From positions 5,890,001 through 5,954,000 of the forward strand of contig NZ_CP107918.1 in the NCBI RefSeq assembly GCF_036014195.1: DNA of 64,000 bases, in the 5' to 3' direction. Under the pieces are notes generated by a model that was given only the letters and a program-made list of their open reading frames with translations, ran no database searches and was not told where the DNA came from. The DNA comes from Streptomyces sp. NBC_00442 (GTDB lineage: Bacteria; Actinomycetota; Actinomycetes; Streptomycetales; Streptomycetaceae). Shown piece after piece: positions 22,164-30,256 of this stretch. Every line of letters starts with the position of its first letter. Position 1 is the stretch's first letter. The position numbers were made by a program, and so were the translations under genes.

Positions 22164-23616
22164 CCCCAAGGGCTTCCTGACCACCGGCCGCGAGGTCGCC
22201 ACGACCCGCCCGGTGGGCGAGCGCCTCAAGGACTGGAACGAGGTCTACGTTCCCGGTTCGCTGCTGCCGATCATCAGCAAGCAGGCCGGGCGCTGCATGG
22301 ACTGCGGCATCCCGTTCTGCCACAACGGCTGTCCCCTCGGGAACCTGATCCCCGAGTGGAACGACTACGCCTACCGCGAGGACTGGCAGGCCGCGTCCGA
22401 GCGTCTGCACGCCACCAACAACTTCCCGGAGTTCACCGGGCGGCTGTGCCCGGCTCCCTGCGAGTCGGCGTGCGTGCTCGGCATCAACCAGCCCGCCGTC
22501 ACCATCAAGAACGTCGAAGTCTCCATCATCGACAAGGCGTGGGACAGCAATGACGTCCGGCCGCAGGCGCCCGAGCGCCTGTCCGGCAAGACCGTCGCGG
22601 TCATCGGCTCCGGCCCGGCGGGTCTCGCCGCCGCCCAGCAGCTGACCCGCGCGGGCCACACGGTCGCCGTGTACGAGCGCGCCGACCGCATCGGCGGCCT
22701 GCTGCGCTACGGCATCCCCGAGTTCAAGATGGAGAAGGTGCACATCAACCGCCGCATCGAGCAGATGCGCGCGGAGGGCACCAAGTTCCGCACCGAGGTG
22801 GAGATCGGCCGCGACATCGACGCCGCCAAGCTGCGCAAGCGCTACGACGCGGTCGTCATCGCGGCCGGCGCCACCGTCTCGCGCGACCTGCCGGTCCCGG
22901 GCCGCGAGCTGAACGGCATCCACTTCGCGATGGAGTACCTGCCGCTCTCGAACAAGGTGCAGGAGGGCGACTTCGTCACCCCGCCGATCACCGCAGAGGG
23001 CAAGCACGTCGTGGTCATCGGCGGCGGTGACACCGGCGCGGACTGCGTGGGCACCGCCCACCGCCAGGGCGCGGCCTCCGTCACCCAGCTGGAGATCATG
23101 CCGAGGCCGGGCGACGAGCGGAACCCGGGCCAGCCCTGGCCGACGTTCCCCATGCTCTACAAGGTGACCTCCGCGCACGAGGAGGGCGGCGAGCGGGTCT
23201 ACTCCGTCTCGACCACCCACTTCGAGGGCGACGAGGACGGCAACGTCCAGTCGCTGCATCTCACCGAGGTCGAGTTCATCGACGGCAAGCTGACCCCGAA
23301 GCCCGGCACGGAGCGTGCGATCCCCGCGCAGCTGGTCACCCTCGCCATGGGCTTCACCGGCACCGACCAGGCCAACGGTCTCGTACAGCAGTTCGGCCTC
23401 GACCTGGACGAGCGCGGTAACGTGGCCCGTGACGCGGACTTCGCGACCAACGTCGACGGCGTGTTCGTCGCCGGTGACGCGGGCCGCGGCCAGTCCCTGA
23501 TCGTCTGGGCGATCGCCGAGGGCCGCTCCGCCGCCCGCGGTGTCGACCGCTACCTGACCGGCGCGAGCGACCTGCCCGCCCCGATCCGCCCCACGGACCG
23601 CGCCCTGACGGTCTGA
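22156..23616 (+). CDS. gltD: Glutamate synthase small subunit
   Basis: A 486-residue flavoprotein that feeds NADPH electrons to GltB. N-terminal cysteines for two 4Fe-4S clusters are in [17 protein letters not shown] and [13 protein letters not shown]. The FAD-binding motif is [19 protein letters not shown], the NADPH motif [13 protein letters not shown], and [17 protein letters not shown] closes the FAD site. The length and domain order are standard. The eight-base overlap with gltB implies coupled translation of the subunits. A hairpin follows at 23657. Confidence 0.97.
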
Positions 23617-23656
23617 CCCCTCATCGTCCCGCACAACGACGTGCGGAACTGACCGG

Positions 23657-23696
23657 CGCCCGCCCCACTGTCCCCGACCGGACGACTGGGCGGGCG
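23657..23696 (+). terminator. Probable gltBD terminator
   Basis: A 9-bp stem CGCCCGCCC/GGGCGGGCG with a loop of about 22 bases lies 41 bases after gltD. The loop is long, so it is weaker than the other hairpins here. Confidence 0.55.
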
Positions 23697-23751
23697 TCGC
23701 GGCGTGTGCGGGACCGGGCACGCGAAGCTCGGGCCCCGTCCCGTGCCACGT

Positions 23752-23768
23752 ATTGACTATTAGTCAAT
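23752..23768 (+). promoter_or_regulatory. 17-bp palindromic operator ATTGACTATTAGTCAAT
   Basis: Perfect 8-bp arms (ATTGACTA/TAGTCAAT) flank one central T in an AT-rich spot inside GC-rich DNA. The left arm contains TTGACT, a consensus -35. It lies 48 bases before the next gene. The form resembles MarR- or TetR-type operators, yet no such regulator is adjacent. Confidence 0.65.
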
Positions 23769-23815
23769 TGCGCCTCAGTCTCGGGACGAGCCGCCGTCCG
23801 TCACCGGGAGGTCCC

Positions 23816-24034
23816 GTGAGCAACGAAGCGCTGTCGCACCTGAGTACGGAGCTGGGGGCGCCGCCCCCGCCCTCCCTCGCCCGCCTGACGGAGGATCAAC
23901 TCACCTGTTTGGCGGCCGCGTTGAGCAAGGAACGCGCAAGCCGTGCGGCCGGCCTCGGCGAGGCCGCCGAAGCGGCCCTCGGGCTCGTGCCCGCCCTGGC
24001 CCGCGGCCCCGTGCGCCGCATCCTCTTCAAGTGA
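23816..24034 (+). CDS. Small protein of unknown function (72 aa)
   Basis: I do not recognise this protein. It starts at GTG 23816 with a strong GGGAGG site four bases upstream and ends FK-TGA, overlapping the next gene by four bases. The N-terminal half is polar with a PPPPS turn. The C-terminal half is a predicted amphipathic helix (AGLGEAAEAALGLVPALARG) ending in RRILFK. There is no signal peptide or clear membrane span. Coupling to the repeat protein downstream suggests the two act together. It is the first gene after the palindromic operator at 23752. Confidence 0.7.
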   Translation: MSNEALSHLSTELGAPPPPSLARLTEDQLTCLAAALSKERASRAAGLGEAAEAALGLVPALARGPVRRILFK

Positions 24035-25161
24035 GGCCGGTGACCGCCATGGACACCCGGGACACGCTCCGGGGCCGCGCCGAGATCGAGAAGCTCGCCG
24101 CCCTGCTCGACGAGCGCCCCGAACGGCTCGCCTTCCTCGCCGGGCTGCCCGCCGACGATCTGCGCACCCTGCGCGAACAGACCGTGGCCGCCCTGTTCGA
24201 CGGCGTGCCCGACATGCTCGACCGCATCGCCCGCGCCACCAAGCTCGTCCCGGCCGGGGTCGCCGCCGCCATCTCGCAGAAAGCCCTGGGCCCCCGGCTC
24301 GCCGCCGCCGTCGCGGGGCGCCTCGAACCGGCACGGGCCGCCGACATCATCGAGAAACTGCCCGTCGCCTTCACCGCCGCGTCCTGCGCCCACCTGGACC
24401 CGCGCCGCATCGGGGACATCGTCGACCGCCTCGACGAGAACCTGCTCGTACGGATCTCCGTCGCCCTCGCCGAACGCGGCGACCACCTCACCATGGGCCG
24501 CTTCGTCGGCCATCTGCGGGACTCGGCGCTGACCCGCATCCTGCCGCAGGTCGACGACGCGGTGGTCCTGCGGACCGGATCCGTCATCGACAACCCCCAA
24601 CGCCTCGGCGCCATCGTGGAGTTGATGGGCGAGGAACGCTTGGCCGGGGTCGTCGCGTCGGCCGCCGACGGCCTGTGGCCCGAGGCTCTCGCCGTCGCCG
24701 GCATGGTGACGGGCGAGCAGCGCGCCCGCATCGCCACGCTGGCCGCCCGCCAGCCCGTGGCCCGCCTCGACACGCTGGTCCGCACGGTGGCCGATCAGGG
24801 CCTGTGGGAATCCCTCCTGCCCCTGGTGGCCCTGCTCGGCGACGAGGACCGCCGGGCCGTGGCCGTACTGCCCTCCCTCACCGACCCCGCGGTCCTCACC
24901 GGCATCGTCCCCGCCGTCGTGGCGACCGGGCTGTGGGCGGAGTTCCTGCCCCTGGTCGGCCTGCTGCCCGAACCCTCCCGCACGGTCGTCGCCGATGCGG
25001 CGGGCGCCCTCGCGGACCAGGACCTCGACGCGCTGGCCCGCGAGGTCGACCAGCGGAACCTGTGGGAACTGGTGCTGCCCCTGGTCGAGTTGATGGACGA
25101 TCCGTCCAAGGAACGCATCTTCGCCCTGCCGTCGTTCCAGGACCGGGGCGAGCCCACGTAA
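24031..25161 (+). CDS. All-helical repeat protein with 43-residue repeats, function unknown
   Basis: A 376-residue protein from GTG 24031 (ATG 24049 is also possible), predicted all-alpha and cytoplasmic. From residue 215 three exact 43-residue units follow one another, each beginning LW and matching LWxxxLPLVxLL in its first helix: 215-257, 258-300, 301-343, then a partial unit from 344. Residues 15-200 contain related, weaker helical repeats that faintly recall MgtE N-terminal or HEAT-type segments. It has no catalytic motif and is probably a scaffold or binding protein. It is coupled to the 72-residue protein before it. Confidence 0.75.
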   Translation: MRPVTAMDTRDTLRGRAEIEKLAALLDERPERLAFLAGLPADDLRTLREQTVAALFDGVPDMLDRIARATKLVPAGVAAAISQKALGPRLAAAVAGRLEPARAADIIEKLPVAFTAASCAHLDPRRIGDIVDRLDENLLVRISVALAERGDHLTMGRFVGHLRDSALTRILPQVDDAVVLRTGSVIDNPQRLGAIVELMGEERLAGVVASAADGLWPEALAVAGMVTGEQRARIATLAARQPVARLDTLVRTVADQGLWESLLPLVALLGDEDRRAVAVLPSLTDPAVLTGIVPAVVATGLWAEFLPLVGLLPEPSRTVVADAAGALADQDLDALAREVDQRNLWELVLPLVELMDDPSKERIFALPSFQDRGEPT

Positions 25162-25293
25162 CCCCCGCGAACGGAGCTCGGCCTCCCCGTACCGGGCGCG
25201 CGGTCCGCCGCACCCGGTCACCCGACCCTCCCCACCTGGCGTAGCCTCGTCACCCCGACCCGCCGGATCGGTGAGCGAACGGAGACGAGGCGC

Positions 25294-26013
25294 ATGCCCG
25301 CACTGTCCCTCCAGAAAGTGCAGGAGCGTGCCCCCGCGCTCGTCTCCCTCTACAAGAGCGCGGGCGAATCCCTGGAGAGGCACGGGCTCGACGACGAGAG
25401 CGCCGCCGTCTACCTGGTCGTCGACCACTCGGGCTCGATGCGCCCGTACTTCAAGGACGGCAGCGTGCAGGCGCTCGCCGACCGGGTGCTCGGGCTCTCC
25501 GCCCACCTCGACGACGACGGCCGCGTGCCGGTGGTGTTCTTCTCCACGGACATCGACGCCCACACGGAGATCGCCCTCGACAACCACCGCGGTCGCATCG
25601 AACGGATCGTGGCCAACCTCGGCCACATGGGCCGGACCAACTACCACGTGGCGATGGACGCGGTCATCGACCACTACCTGGAGAGCGGCGCGAGCGCCCC
25701 CGCGCTCGTCGTGTTCCAGACCGACGGCGGCCCCACCAGCAGGGCCGCCGCCGAACGCCATGTCTGCAAGGCGGCGGCCCTGCCGATGTTCTGGCAGTTC
25801 ATCGGCTTCGGGGACCCGCACAGTCAGCAGTTCGACTTCCTGCGCAGGCTGGACGAGCTGGCCGTGCCGGACTTCCGGCGCGTCGACAACGCCGGGTTCT
25901 TCGCCGCCGGGCGCGATCCGCGCCGGATGACCGACGCCCAGCTGTACGACCGGCTGCTCGGCGAGTTCCCGCACTGGCTGCGGGCGGCGCGCGCGGAAGG
26001 GATCGTACGGTGA
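25294..26013 (+). CDS. VWA-domain protein (TerY-like)
   Basis: A 239-residue protein, nearly all a von Willebrand factor A domain. The MIDAS metal site is visible: DHSGSM near residue 47, the Thr loop at GRTNYHVAM, and the Asp loop at FQTDGGPTS. Length and the C-terminal YDRLLGEFPHWL resemble the stress/tellurite-associated VWA proteins of actinobacteria. It has no signal peptide, so it is intracellular. The start at ATG 25294 follows a GGAGACGAGG site. It overlaps the HutD-family gene by four bases. Confidence 0.85.
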   Translation: MPALSLQKVQERAPALVSLYKSAGESLERHGLDDESAAVYLVVDHSGSMRPYFKDGSVQALADRVLGLSAHLDDDGRVPVVFFSTDIDAHTEIALDNHRGRIERIVANLGHMGRTNYHVAMDAVIDHYLESGASAPALVVFQTDGGPTSRAAAERHVCKAAALPMFWQFIGFGDPHSQQFDFLRRLDELAVPDFRRVDNAGFFAAGRDPRRMTDAQLYDRLLGEFPHWLRAARAEGIVR

Positions 26014-26546
26014 GGGTGCTGCGGGCCGCCGCGCGCGTGGCCGTGCCGTGGAAGAACGGGGGCGGTGTCACGCGGGGTGTCGCCGCGCACCCCGAGGGCT
26101 CCGGGGTCGCGGACTTCGCGTGGCGGGTCAGCCTCGCCGACGTCGGCGCGGACGGACCGTTCTCCGCGTTCCCCGGCGTCGACCGGATCCTCACCGTCGT
26201 CGAGGGCGCCGGCATGGACCTCACGGTGGACGGCCGGCGCCGGCTCGTGGACGAGCGGTTCGTGCCCCAGCACTTCCCGGGCGACGCCCCCACCGACTGC
26301 CGTCTCCTGGCCGGTCCCGTCGTCAACTTCAACGTGATGTTCCGCCGGGGCGCACCCGCACCGTCGGTCGCCGTCGTGCGGGGCGAGCTGCGCGTCGCCG
26401 GGCCCGCCCTGATCGTCGCCCTGGACGCCCCCGCCCACGCGGGCGGCGTACGCCTCGGCCCGTACGACGCGGTCCTCACCGGCGCGGGCGCCACCCCGGT
26501 GCGCGTCCAGGGGCACACCGCCGTGGTCACCCTCCCGCTTCGTTAA
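26010..26546 (+). CDS. HutD/Ves family protein
   Basis: A 178-residue cupin-like protein. The N-terminal VPWKNGGGVTRGVAAHPEGS followed by FAWRVSLADVGADGPFSAFPG is the HutD/Ves signature. The family is linked to histidine use or environmental stress in other bacteria, with no firm biochemical role. GTG 26010 overlaps the stop of the VWA gene, so the two are co-translated. No hut genes are nearby, which makes the stress link more likely than histidine breakdown. Confidence 0.85.
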   Translation: MRVLRAAARVAVPWKNGGGVTRGVAAHPEGSGVADFAWRVSLADVGADGPFSAFPGVDRILTVVEGAGMDLTVDGRRRLVDERFVPQHFPGDAPTDCRLLAGPVVNFNVMFRRGAPAPSVAVVRGELRVAGPALIVALDAPAHAGGVRLGPYDAVLTGAGATPVRVQGHTAVVTLPLR

Positions 26547-26569
26547 TCCGGACAGGAGATGACGGGTAT
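26542..26569 (+). promoter_or_regulatory. Candidate sigma-B-type promoter
   Basis: GTTAAT at 26542-26547 and GGGTAT at 26564-26569 are spaced 16 bases, matching the GNNTN-(14-16)-GGGTAY stress promoter of Streptomyces. It starts within the last codons of the HutD-family gene and points at the flavin-barrel gene at 26620. Confidence 0.4.
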
Positions 26570-26587
26570 CTGAGGTTTCCTGGAGTC

Positions 26588-26623
26588 ATGACGACGAACA
26601 TCAGCACGAGGGAGATGTCATGA
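26588..26623 (+). CDS. Possible 11-residue upstream ORF
   Basis: ATG 26588 opens an 11-codon frame (MTTNISTREMS) whose TGA overlaps the ATG of the flavin-barrel gene as ATGA. It encloses that gene's GAGGGAG site. Translation of the small frame could gate the larger one. There is no sequence evidence beyond position and frame. Confidence 0.3.
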   Translation: MTTNISTREMS

Positions 26624-27144
26624 CCGGTCCGCAGAGCCCCGTCCTCGCCATGAGCTGGGCGCAGTTCAGGGAAGTGGAGACTCCCTTCGCGTCAGCGGCC
26701 GAGGCGCGGTTCAAGAAGTACAAGCACCATGTCCTGGCGACCCTGCGCAAGGACGGCTCGCCCCGGGTGACCGGTCTCGAAGTGGAGTTCCAGGACGGCG
26801 AGTTGTGGCTCGGCATGATGCCGGGCTCGATGAAGGCCCACGACCTGCGGCGCGATCCGCGCTTCGCGGTGCAGGCCAACCCCGGCCCCGACGCCGAGAT
26901 GGCCGACGGCGACGTGCGGATCAGCGGGCGCGCCGTGGAGGTCACCGACCCCGCGGTGACGGCGCGGTTCGCCTCGCAGGTCGAGCCGCCCGAGCCGTTC
27001 CACCTCTTCCGCGCCGAGCTGACCGAGGTCGTGCGCACCGACGTCGAGAACGACGACCTGGTCGTACGGGTGTGGCGGCCCGGCGCCGCCCTGCGCATCC
27101 TCAGACGCGGCAACGGCGACGACGGAGTCCGCGAGGACGCCTGA
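26620..27144 (+). CDS. Pyridoxamine 5'-phosphate oxidase-like flavin/F420 split-barrel protein
   Basis: A 174-residue split beta-barrel protein. HHVLATLRKDGSPRVTGLEV and GSMKAHDLRRDPRFAVQAN are the cofactor-phosphate and strand motifs of the PPOX-like family, which in actinobacteria includes many F420- or FMN-dependent reductases. ATG 26620 follows GAGGGAG. It is probably an oxidoreductase on small aromatic or stress products; the cofactor cannot be settled from sequence. It precedes a short-chain dehydrogenase on the same strand by 66 bases. Confidence 0.83.
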   Translation: MTGPQSPVLAMSWAQFREVETPFASAAEARFKKYKHHVLATLRKDGSPRVTGLEVEFQDGELWLGMMPGSMKAHDLRRDPRFAVQANPGPDAEMADGDVRISGRAVEVTDPAVTARFASQVEPPEPFHLFRAELTEVVRTDVENDDLVVRVWRPGAALRILRRGNGDDGVREDA

Positions 27145-27210
27145 GCCGTCACGGGCCCGGGAGCTAGAGTCACCTGGTCATGCAACGCATGTGAGGATCC
27201 AGGGGAGTTC

Positions 27211-27930
27211 ATGAACAGCGAACACGACAGCGGCGCGGTCACTCTTGTCACCGGCGGGGCGAGCGGCATCGGTGCCGCCACCGTCGGGCGGCTCCTCGAC
27301 GCGGGGCACCGGGTCGCCGTCACCGGCCGCGACCAGGGCAGGCTCGACGCCTTCGCGGCCGAACGGGGCGCGGGAGAGCGGCTGTTGGCGGTCGCCGCCG
27401 ACACCACCGACCTCGCATCGATCGGCGACGCGGTCCAGGCGACGGTCAAGACGTTCGGGCGGCTCGACCACGTCGTGGCCAACGCCGGGTTCTCCACCCA
27501 TGACAACCTCGCCGACGGCGACCCCGAGCACTGGCGCGAGATGCTCCTGGTCAACGTGCTCGGCCCGGCGGTTCTGGTGAAGGCGGCGCTGCCCGCGCTC
27601 ACCGAGAGCGGCGGCCGCATCGTGATGGTGGGCAGCACCGCCGGGATCAAGAACACCCCGGGCAACATGTACTCGGTCAGCAAGAGCGCGCTGACCTCGC
27701 TCGCCGAGAACACGCGTGTCCTGGTCACCGGCTCGGGGGTGGCCGTGACGCTCATCGCGCCGGGCCGCGTGGACACCCCGTTCTGGTCGAGCCACCCCAC
27801 CGGCGTCGTGCCGGGCGGCCCCGCGCTGACTCCCGACCACGTGGCCGAGGCCATCGTCTGGTCGCTCGCGCAGCCGCCCGGCGTCGAGGTCAACCAGGTG
27901 GTGGTCCGCCCCACCGGCCAGGTCCACTGA
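27211..27930 (+). CDS. Short-chain dehydrogenase/reductase
   Basis: A 239-residue classical SDR. The NAD(P) motif TGGASGIG is near residue 14, NAG at VVANAG, the catalytic Ser in MVGSTAG, and Tyr-x3-Lys in MYSVSK. It has no extra domain. An Arg after the first beta-alpha unit (VTGRDQGR) suggests NADP(H) preference. GGGGAG lies before ATG 27211. The substrate is unknown. It ends 71 bases before the convergent acyl-CoA dehydrogenase and has no operator of the steroid type, so I do not count it as part of that locus. Confidence 0.87.
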   Translation: MNSEHDSGAVTLVTGGASGIGAATVGRLLDAGHRVAVTGRDQGRLDAFAAERGAGERLLAVAADTTDLASIGDAVQATVKTFGRLDHVVANAGFSTHDNLADGDPEHWREMLLVNVLGPAVLVKAALPALTESGGRIVMVGSTAGIKNTPGNMYSVSKSALTSLAENTRVLVTGSGVAVTLIAPGRVDTPFWSSHPTGVVPGGPALTPDHVAEAIVWSLAQPPGVEVNQVVVRPTGQVH

Positions 27931-28001
27931 CCGGGGCCGGGACCAGTACGGCAGCGGGGCCGAGGCCGGGGCCGGGACCCGCACCGGGCCACCGGGGCGG
28001 C

Positions 28002-29036
28002 TCAGCCCGCCAGGACCAGCGCCCTGCACTCGCCGGGCGTCCCCCAGGCGTCCCTCAGGGGCCGCGCCTTGCGCAGCCACAGCGACAGGTCGAGCTCCTG
28101 CGTGTAGCCCACCGCGCCGTGCAGTTGCAGCGCGGCGCGGGCTGCGGCGTACGCGGCCTCACCGGCACTCACCTTCGCGGCGGCCACATCGCCCGGTGCG
28201 AGGGAGAGCGCGGCCCCGAAGAGCAGCGGCCGGGCGAACTCCACCGCGACCAGCGTGTCCGCGAGCCGGTGCTTGACCGCCTGGAAGGACCCGATCGGCG
28301 CGCCGAACTGGGTGCGCTGCTTGACGTACGCCACGGTCCGGTCGAGCAGCGCCTGGGCGAGCCCGATGCACTGCCCGGCCGCCGCGAGCCGCGCCCACAC
28401 CGTGGCGTGCTCGACCGCGTCGGCCACCGCGGGCCCGGCGGCCAGGAGTTCACCGCCGGGCAGGGGCCGGGACAGGCGACGCGCGGGATCGGCCGAGGCC
28501 TGGACCGGGCCGTGCCCCGGGGCGAGTCGCAGCTCCGGGCCGGCCGGGCCCGGCCGTCCGGCTTGGTCCGCTTGACCCGCTTGGTCTGCTTGGTCTGCGA
28601 CGACGAGGACGGCATCGGCGCGGTCCGCGTCGAGCGCGTAGGGACGCGCGCCCGGGAACAGCACGCTCGCCACGCACGCGCCCGACACGACCGGGGGCAG
28701 CAGCCGCTTGGCCGGCCCCGCCTCGCCGAGTTCCGCGAGCCGGGTGAGCAGCGCGGCCGCCGCCACCGTCTCCACGAACGGGCCAGGTGCCGCGTGCCGT
28801 CCCAACTCGACGCAGGAAAGGGCGAGTTCGACGGGATGGAGGCCCGCGCCCTCGTACGCCTCGGGCGCCACCAGCGCGAAGATTCCGGCGCCGGCGGCCC
28901 GCGACCACAGGGCCCGGCCGGGCCCCGCGTCGCCCGCGCCCCAGGCCCGTACCGCCGACGGCGTGTCGGCCGCGGTCAGCATCGCGTCGAGGGAGCGCGC
29001 GAAGGCGAGCTGTTCCGAGGTGAGCAGGAACCTCAT
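28002..29036 (-). CDS. Acyl-CoA dehydrogenase, FadE32-like
   Basis: A 344-residue short acyl-CoA dehydrogenase. N-terminal helices start MRFLLTSEQLAFARSLDAML; the C-terminal four-helix domain has TVAYVKQRTQFGAPIGSFQAVKHRLAD and the LHGAVGYTQELDLSLWLRKA segment. The middle beta domain is reduced. In steroid-degrading actinobacteria FadE31/FadE32-type pairs work as mixed complexes on late C/D-ring products such as MOODA-CoA. ATG 29036 overlaps the stop of the partner gene as ATGA. A repeat-like stretch ADQADQAGQADQAG near residues 148-160 is probably a microsatellite expansion in a loop. Confidence 0.85.
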   Translation of the reverse strand: MRFLLTSEQLAFARSLDAMLTAADTPSAVRAWGAGDAGPGRALWSRAAGAGIFALVAPEAYEGAGLHPVELALSCVELGRHAAPGPFVETVAAAALLTRLAELGEAGPAKRLLPPVVSGACVASVLFPGARPYALDADRADAVLVVADQADQAGQADQAGRPGPAGPELRLAPGHGPVQASADPARRLSRPLPGGELLAAGPAVADAVEHATVWARLAAAGQCIGLAQALLDRTVAYVKQRTQFGAPIGSFQAVKHRLADTLVAVEFARPLLFGAALSLAPGDVAAAKVSAGEAAYAAARAALQLHGAVGYTQELDLSLWLRKARPLRDAWGTPGECRALVLAG

Positions 29037-30202
29037 CGGCGGCCCTTCGGCAGGCCGAGCAGACGCTCGGCGATGATGTCGCGCTGGATCTCGTTGGTTC
29101 CCGCATAGATGGGGCCGGCCAGCGAGAACACGTAGTTCTCGGCCCAACTCCCTTGTGCGGGAGCCTCGTCGGCGTCGTCGGACAGCTCGCCGTAGGGCCC
29201 GAGGAGGTCGAGCGCGCACTCGTGCAGGGCGATGTCGTACCGCGACCAGAACACTTTGTTCAGGCTGGACTCGGCGCCGATGGTCTCGCCCGCCGCGAAG
29301 CGGGAGGCGTTGGCCGCGGTGAAGAGCTGGTAGGCGCGCGCCCCGATCACCGCGTCCGCGACCCGGTCGCGCAGCGCGGTGTCCGCCGGGTCGCCCGCAG
29401 CGCGCCACAGTTCCACGAGCCGCGCGGCCGAGGCGAGGAAGCGCCCGGGGGAGCGCAGCATCAGACCGCGCTCGTTGCCGGTCGTCGACATGGCGATCCG
29501 CCAGCCCGCGCCGGCCTCGCCGACGACGTCCTCGTCGGGCACGAAGACGTCGTCGAGGAAGAGCTCGGCGAAGGCGGGTTTGCCGTCGAGACGGCCGATG
29601 GGACGCACCGTCACACCGGGCGCCCGCAGGTCGAACATCAGATAGGTGAGGCCCTGGTGGGGCTTGGCCGCGGCCGGGTCCGAGCGGAAGATGCCGAACG
29701 CGCGGTCGGCGAACGCGGCCCGCGACGACCAGGTCTTCTGCCCCGACAGCAGCCAGCCCCCGTGGGTGCGTTCGGCCGTGGACCTCAGCGAGGCGAGGTC
29801 GGAACCGGCCTCCGGCTCCGACCAGGCCTGCGCCCAGATCGTCGCGCCGCTCGCCATGTCCGGCAGGATCCGGGCCCGCTGTTCGGGCGTGGCGTGGTCG
29901 AACAGGGTGGGCGCGAGCAGGTTGATGCCGTTCTGCGAGACGCGGCCGGGGCCGCCCGCCGCGAAGTACTCCTCCTCGAACGCCAGCCACTGGAAGATGT
30001 CGGCGCCCCGGCCCCCGTACTCCTCGGGCCACGACACCACCGACCAGCGGTCCGCGGCCAGTTGTGCCTCCCACTCCCGGTGCGCGGCGAAGCCGGCCGC
30101 GGTCTCCAGGGAGGGCAGCGGGGCGGCGGGGACGTGGGCGGCGAGCCAGGCGCGTGCCTCGGCCCGGAAGGCCTCCTGGGCGGGCGTGGGATCCAGGTCC
30201 AT
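29033..30202 (-). CDS. Acyl-CoA dehydrogenase, FadE31-like
   Basis: A 389-residue acyl-CoA dehydrogenase with WAQAWSEPEAGSDLASLRST for FAD/substrate binding and the C-terminal GPIYAGTNEIQRDIIAERLL signature. From memory it is closest to mycobacterial FadE31, a KstR2-regulon enzyme; FadE30 is the alternative. It is the first gene of a minus-strand operon with the FadE32-like partner and diverges from ipdF, with the palindromic operator at 30224-30243 between them. ATG 30202 is the only start that fits the family N-terminus (MDLDPTPAQEAFRAEA). Confidence 0.87.
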   Translation of the reverse strand: MDLDPTPAQEAFRAEARAWLAAHVPAAPLPSLETAAGFAAHREWEAQLAADRWSVVSWPEEYGGRGADIFQWLAFEEEYFAAGGPGRVSQNGINLLAPTLFDHATPEQRARILPDMASGATIWAQAWSEPEAGSDLASLRSTAERTHGGWLLSGQKTWSSRAAFADRAFGIFRSDPAAAKPHQGLTYLMFDLRAPGVTVRPIGRLDGKPAFAELFLDDVFVPDEDVVGEAGAGWRIAMSTTGNERGLMLRSPGRFLASAARLVELWRAAGDPADTALRDRVADAVIGARAYQLFTAANASRFAAGETIGAESSLNKVFWSRYDIALHECALDLLGPYGELSDDADEAPAQGSWAENYVFSLAGPIYAGTNEIQRDIIAERLLGLPKGRR

Positions 30203-30223
30203 GGGTGCGGCACACCATCCTTC

Positions 30224-30243
30224 CCTAACAAGTGTTTGGTAGG
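30224..30243. promoter_or_regulatory. KstR2-type operator, block 1
   Basis: Read on the minus strand the site is CCTACCAAACACTTGTTAGG, imperfectly palindromic. Its 17-base core ACCAAACACTTGTTAGG differs by one base from the second site at 39744-39763. The inner ACCAAACACTTGTT fits the KstR2 consensus AnCAAGnnCTTGnT with one mismatch. TAGGTT at 30240-30245 may be the -10 for ipdF. The site would block both divergent genes. Confidence 0.75.
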
Positions 30244-30256
30244 TTAACGTGGCGCC

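Noticed and set aside
28002..30218. 738-residue minus-strand frame that would fuse two acyl-CoA dehydrogenases
   Set aside because: Its first half is an out-of-frame translation of the FadE31-like gene; the two real genes meet in an ATGA overlap.
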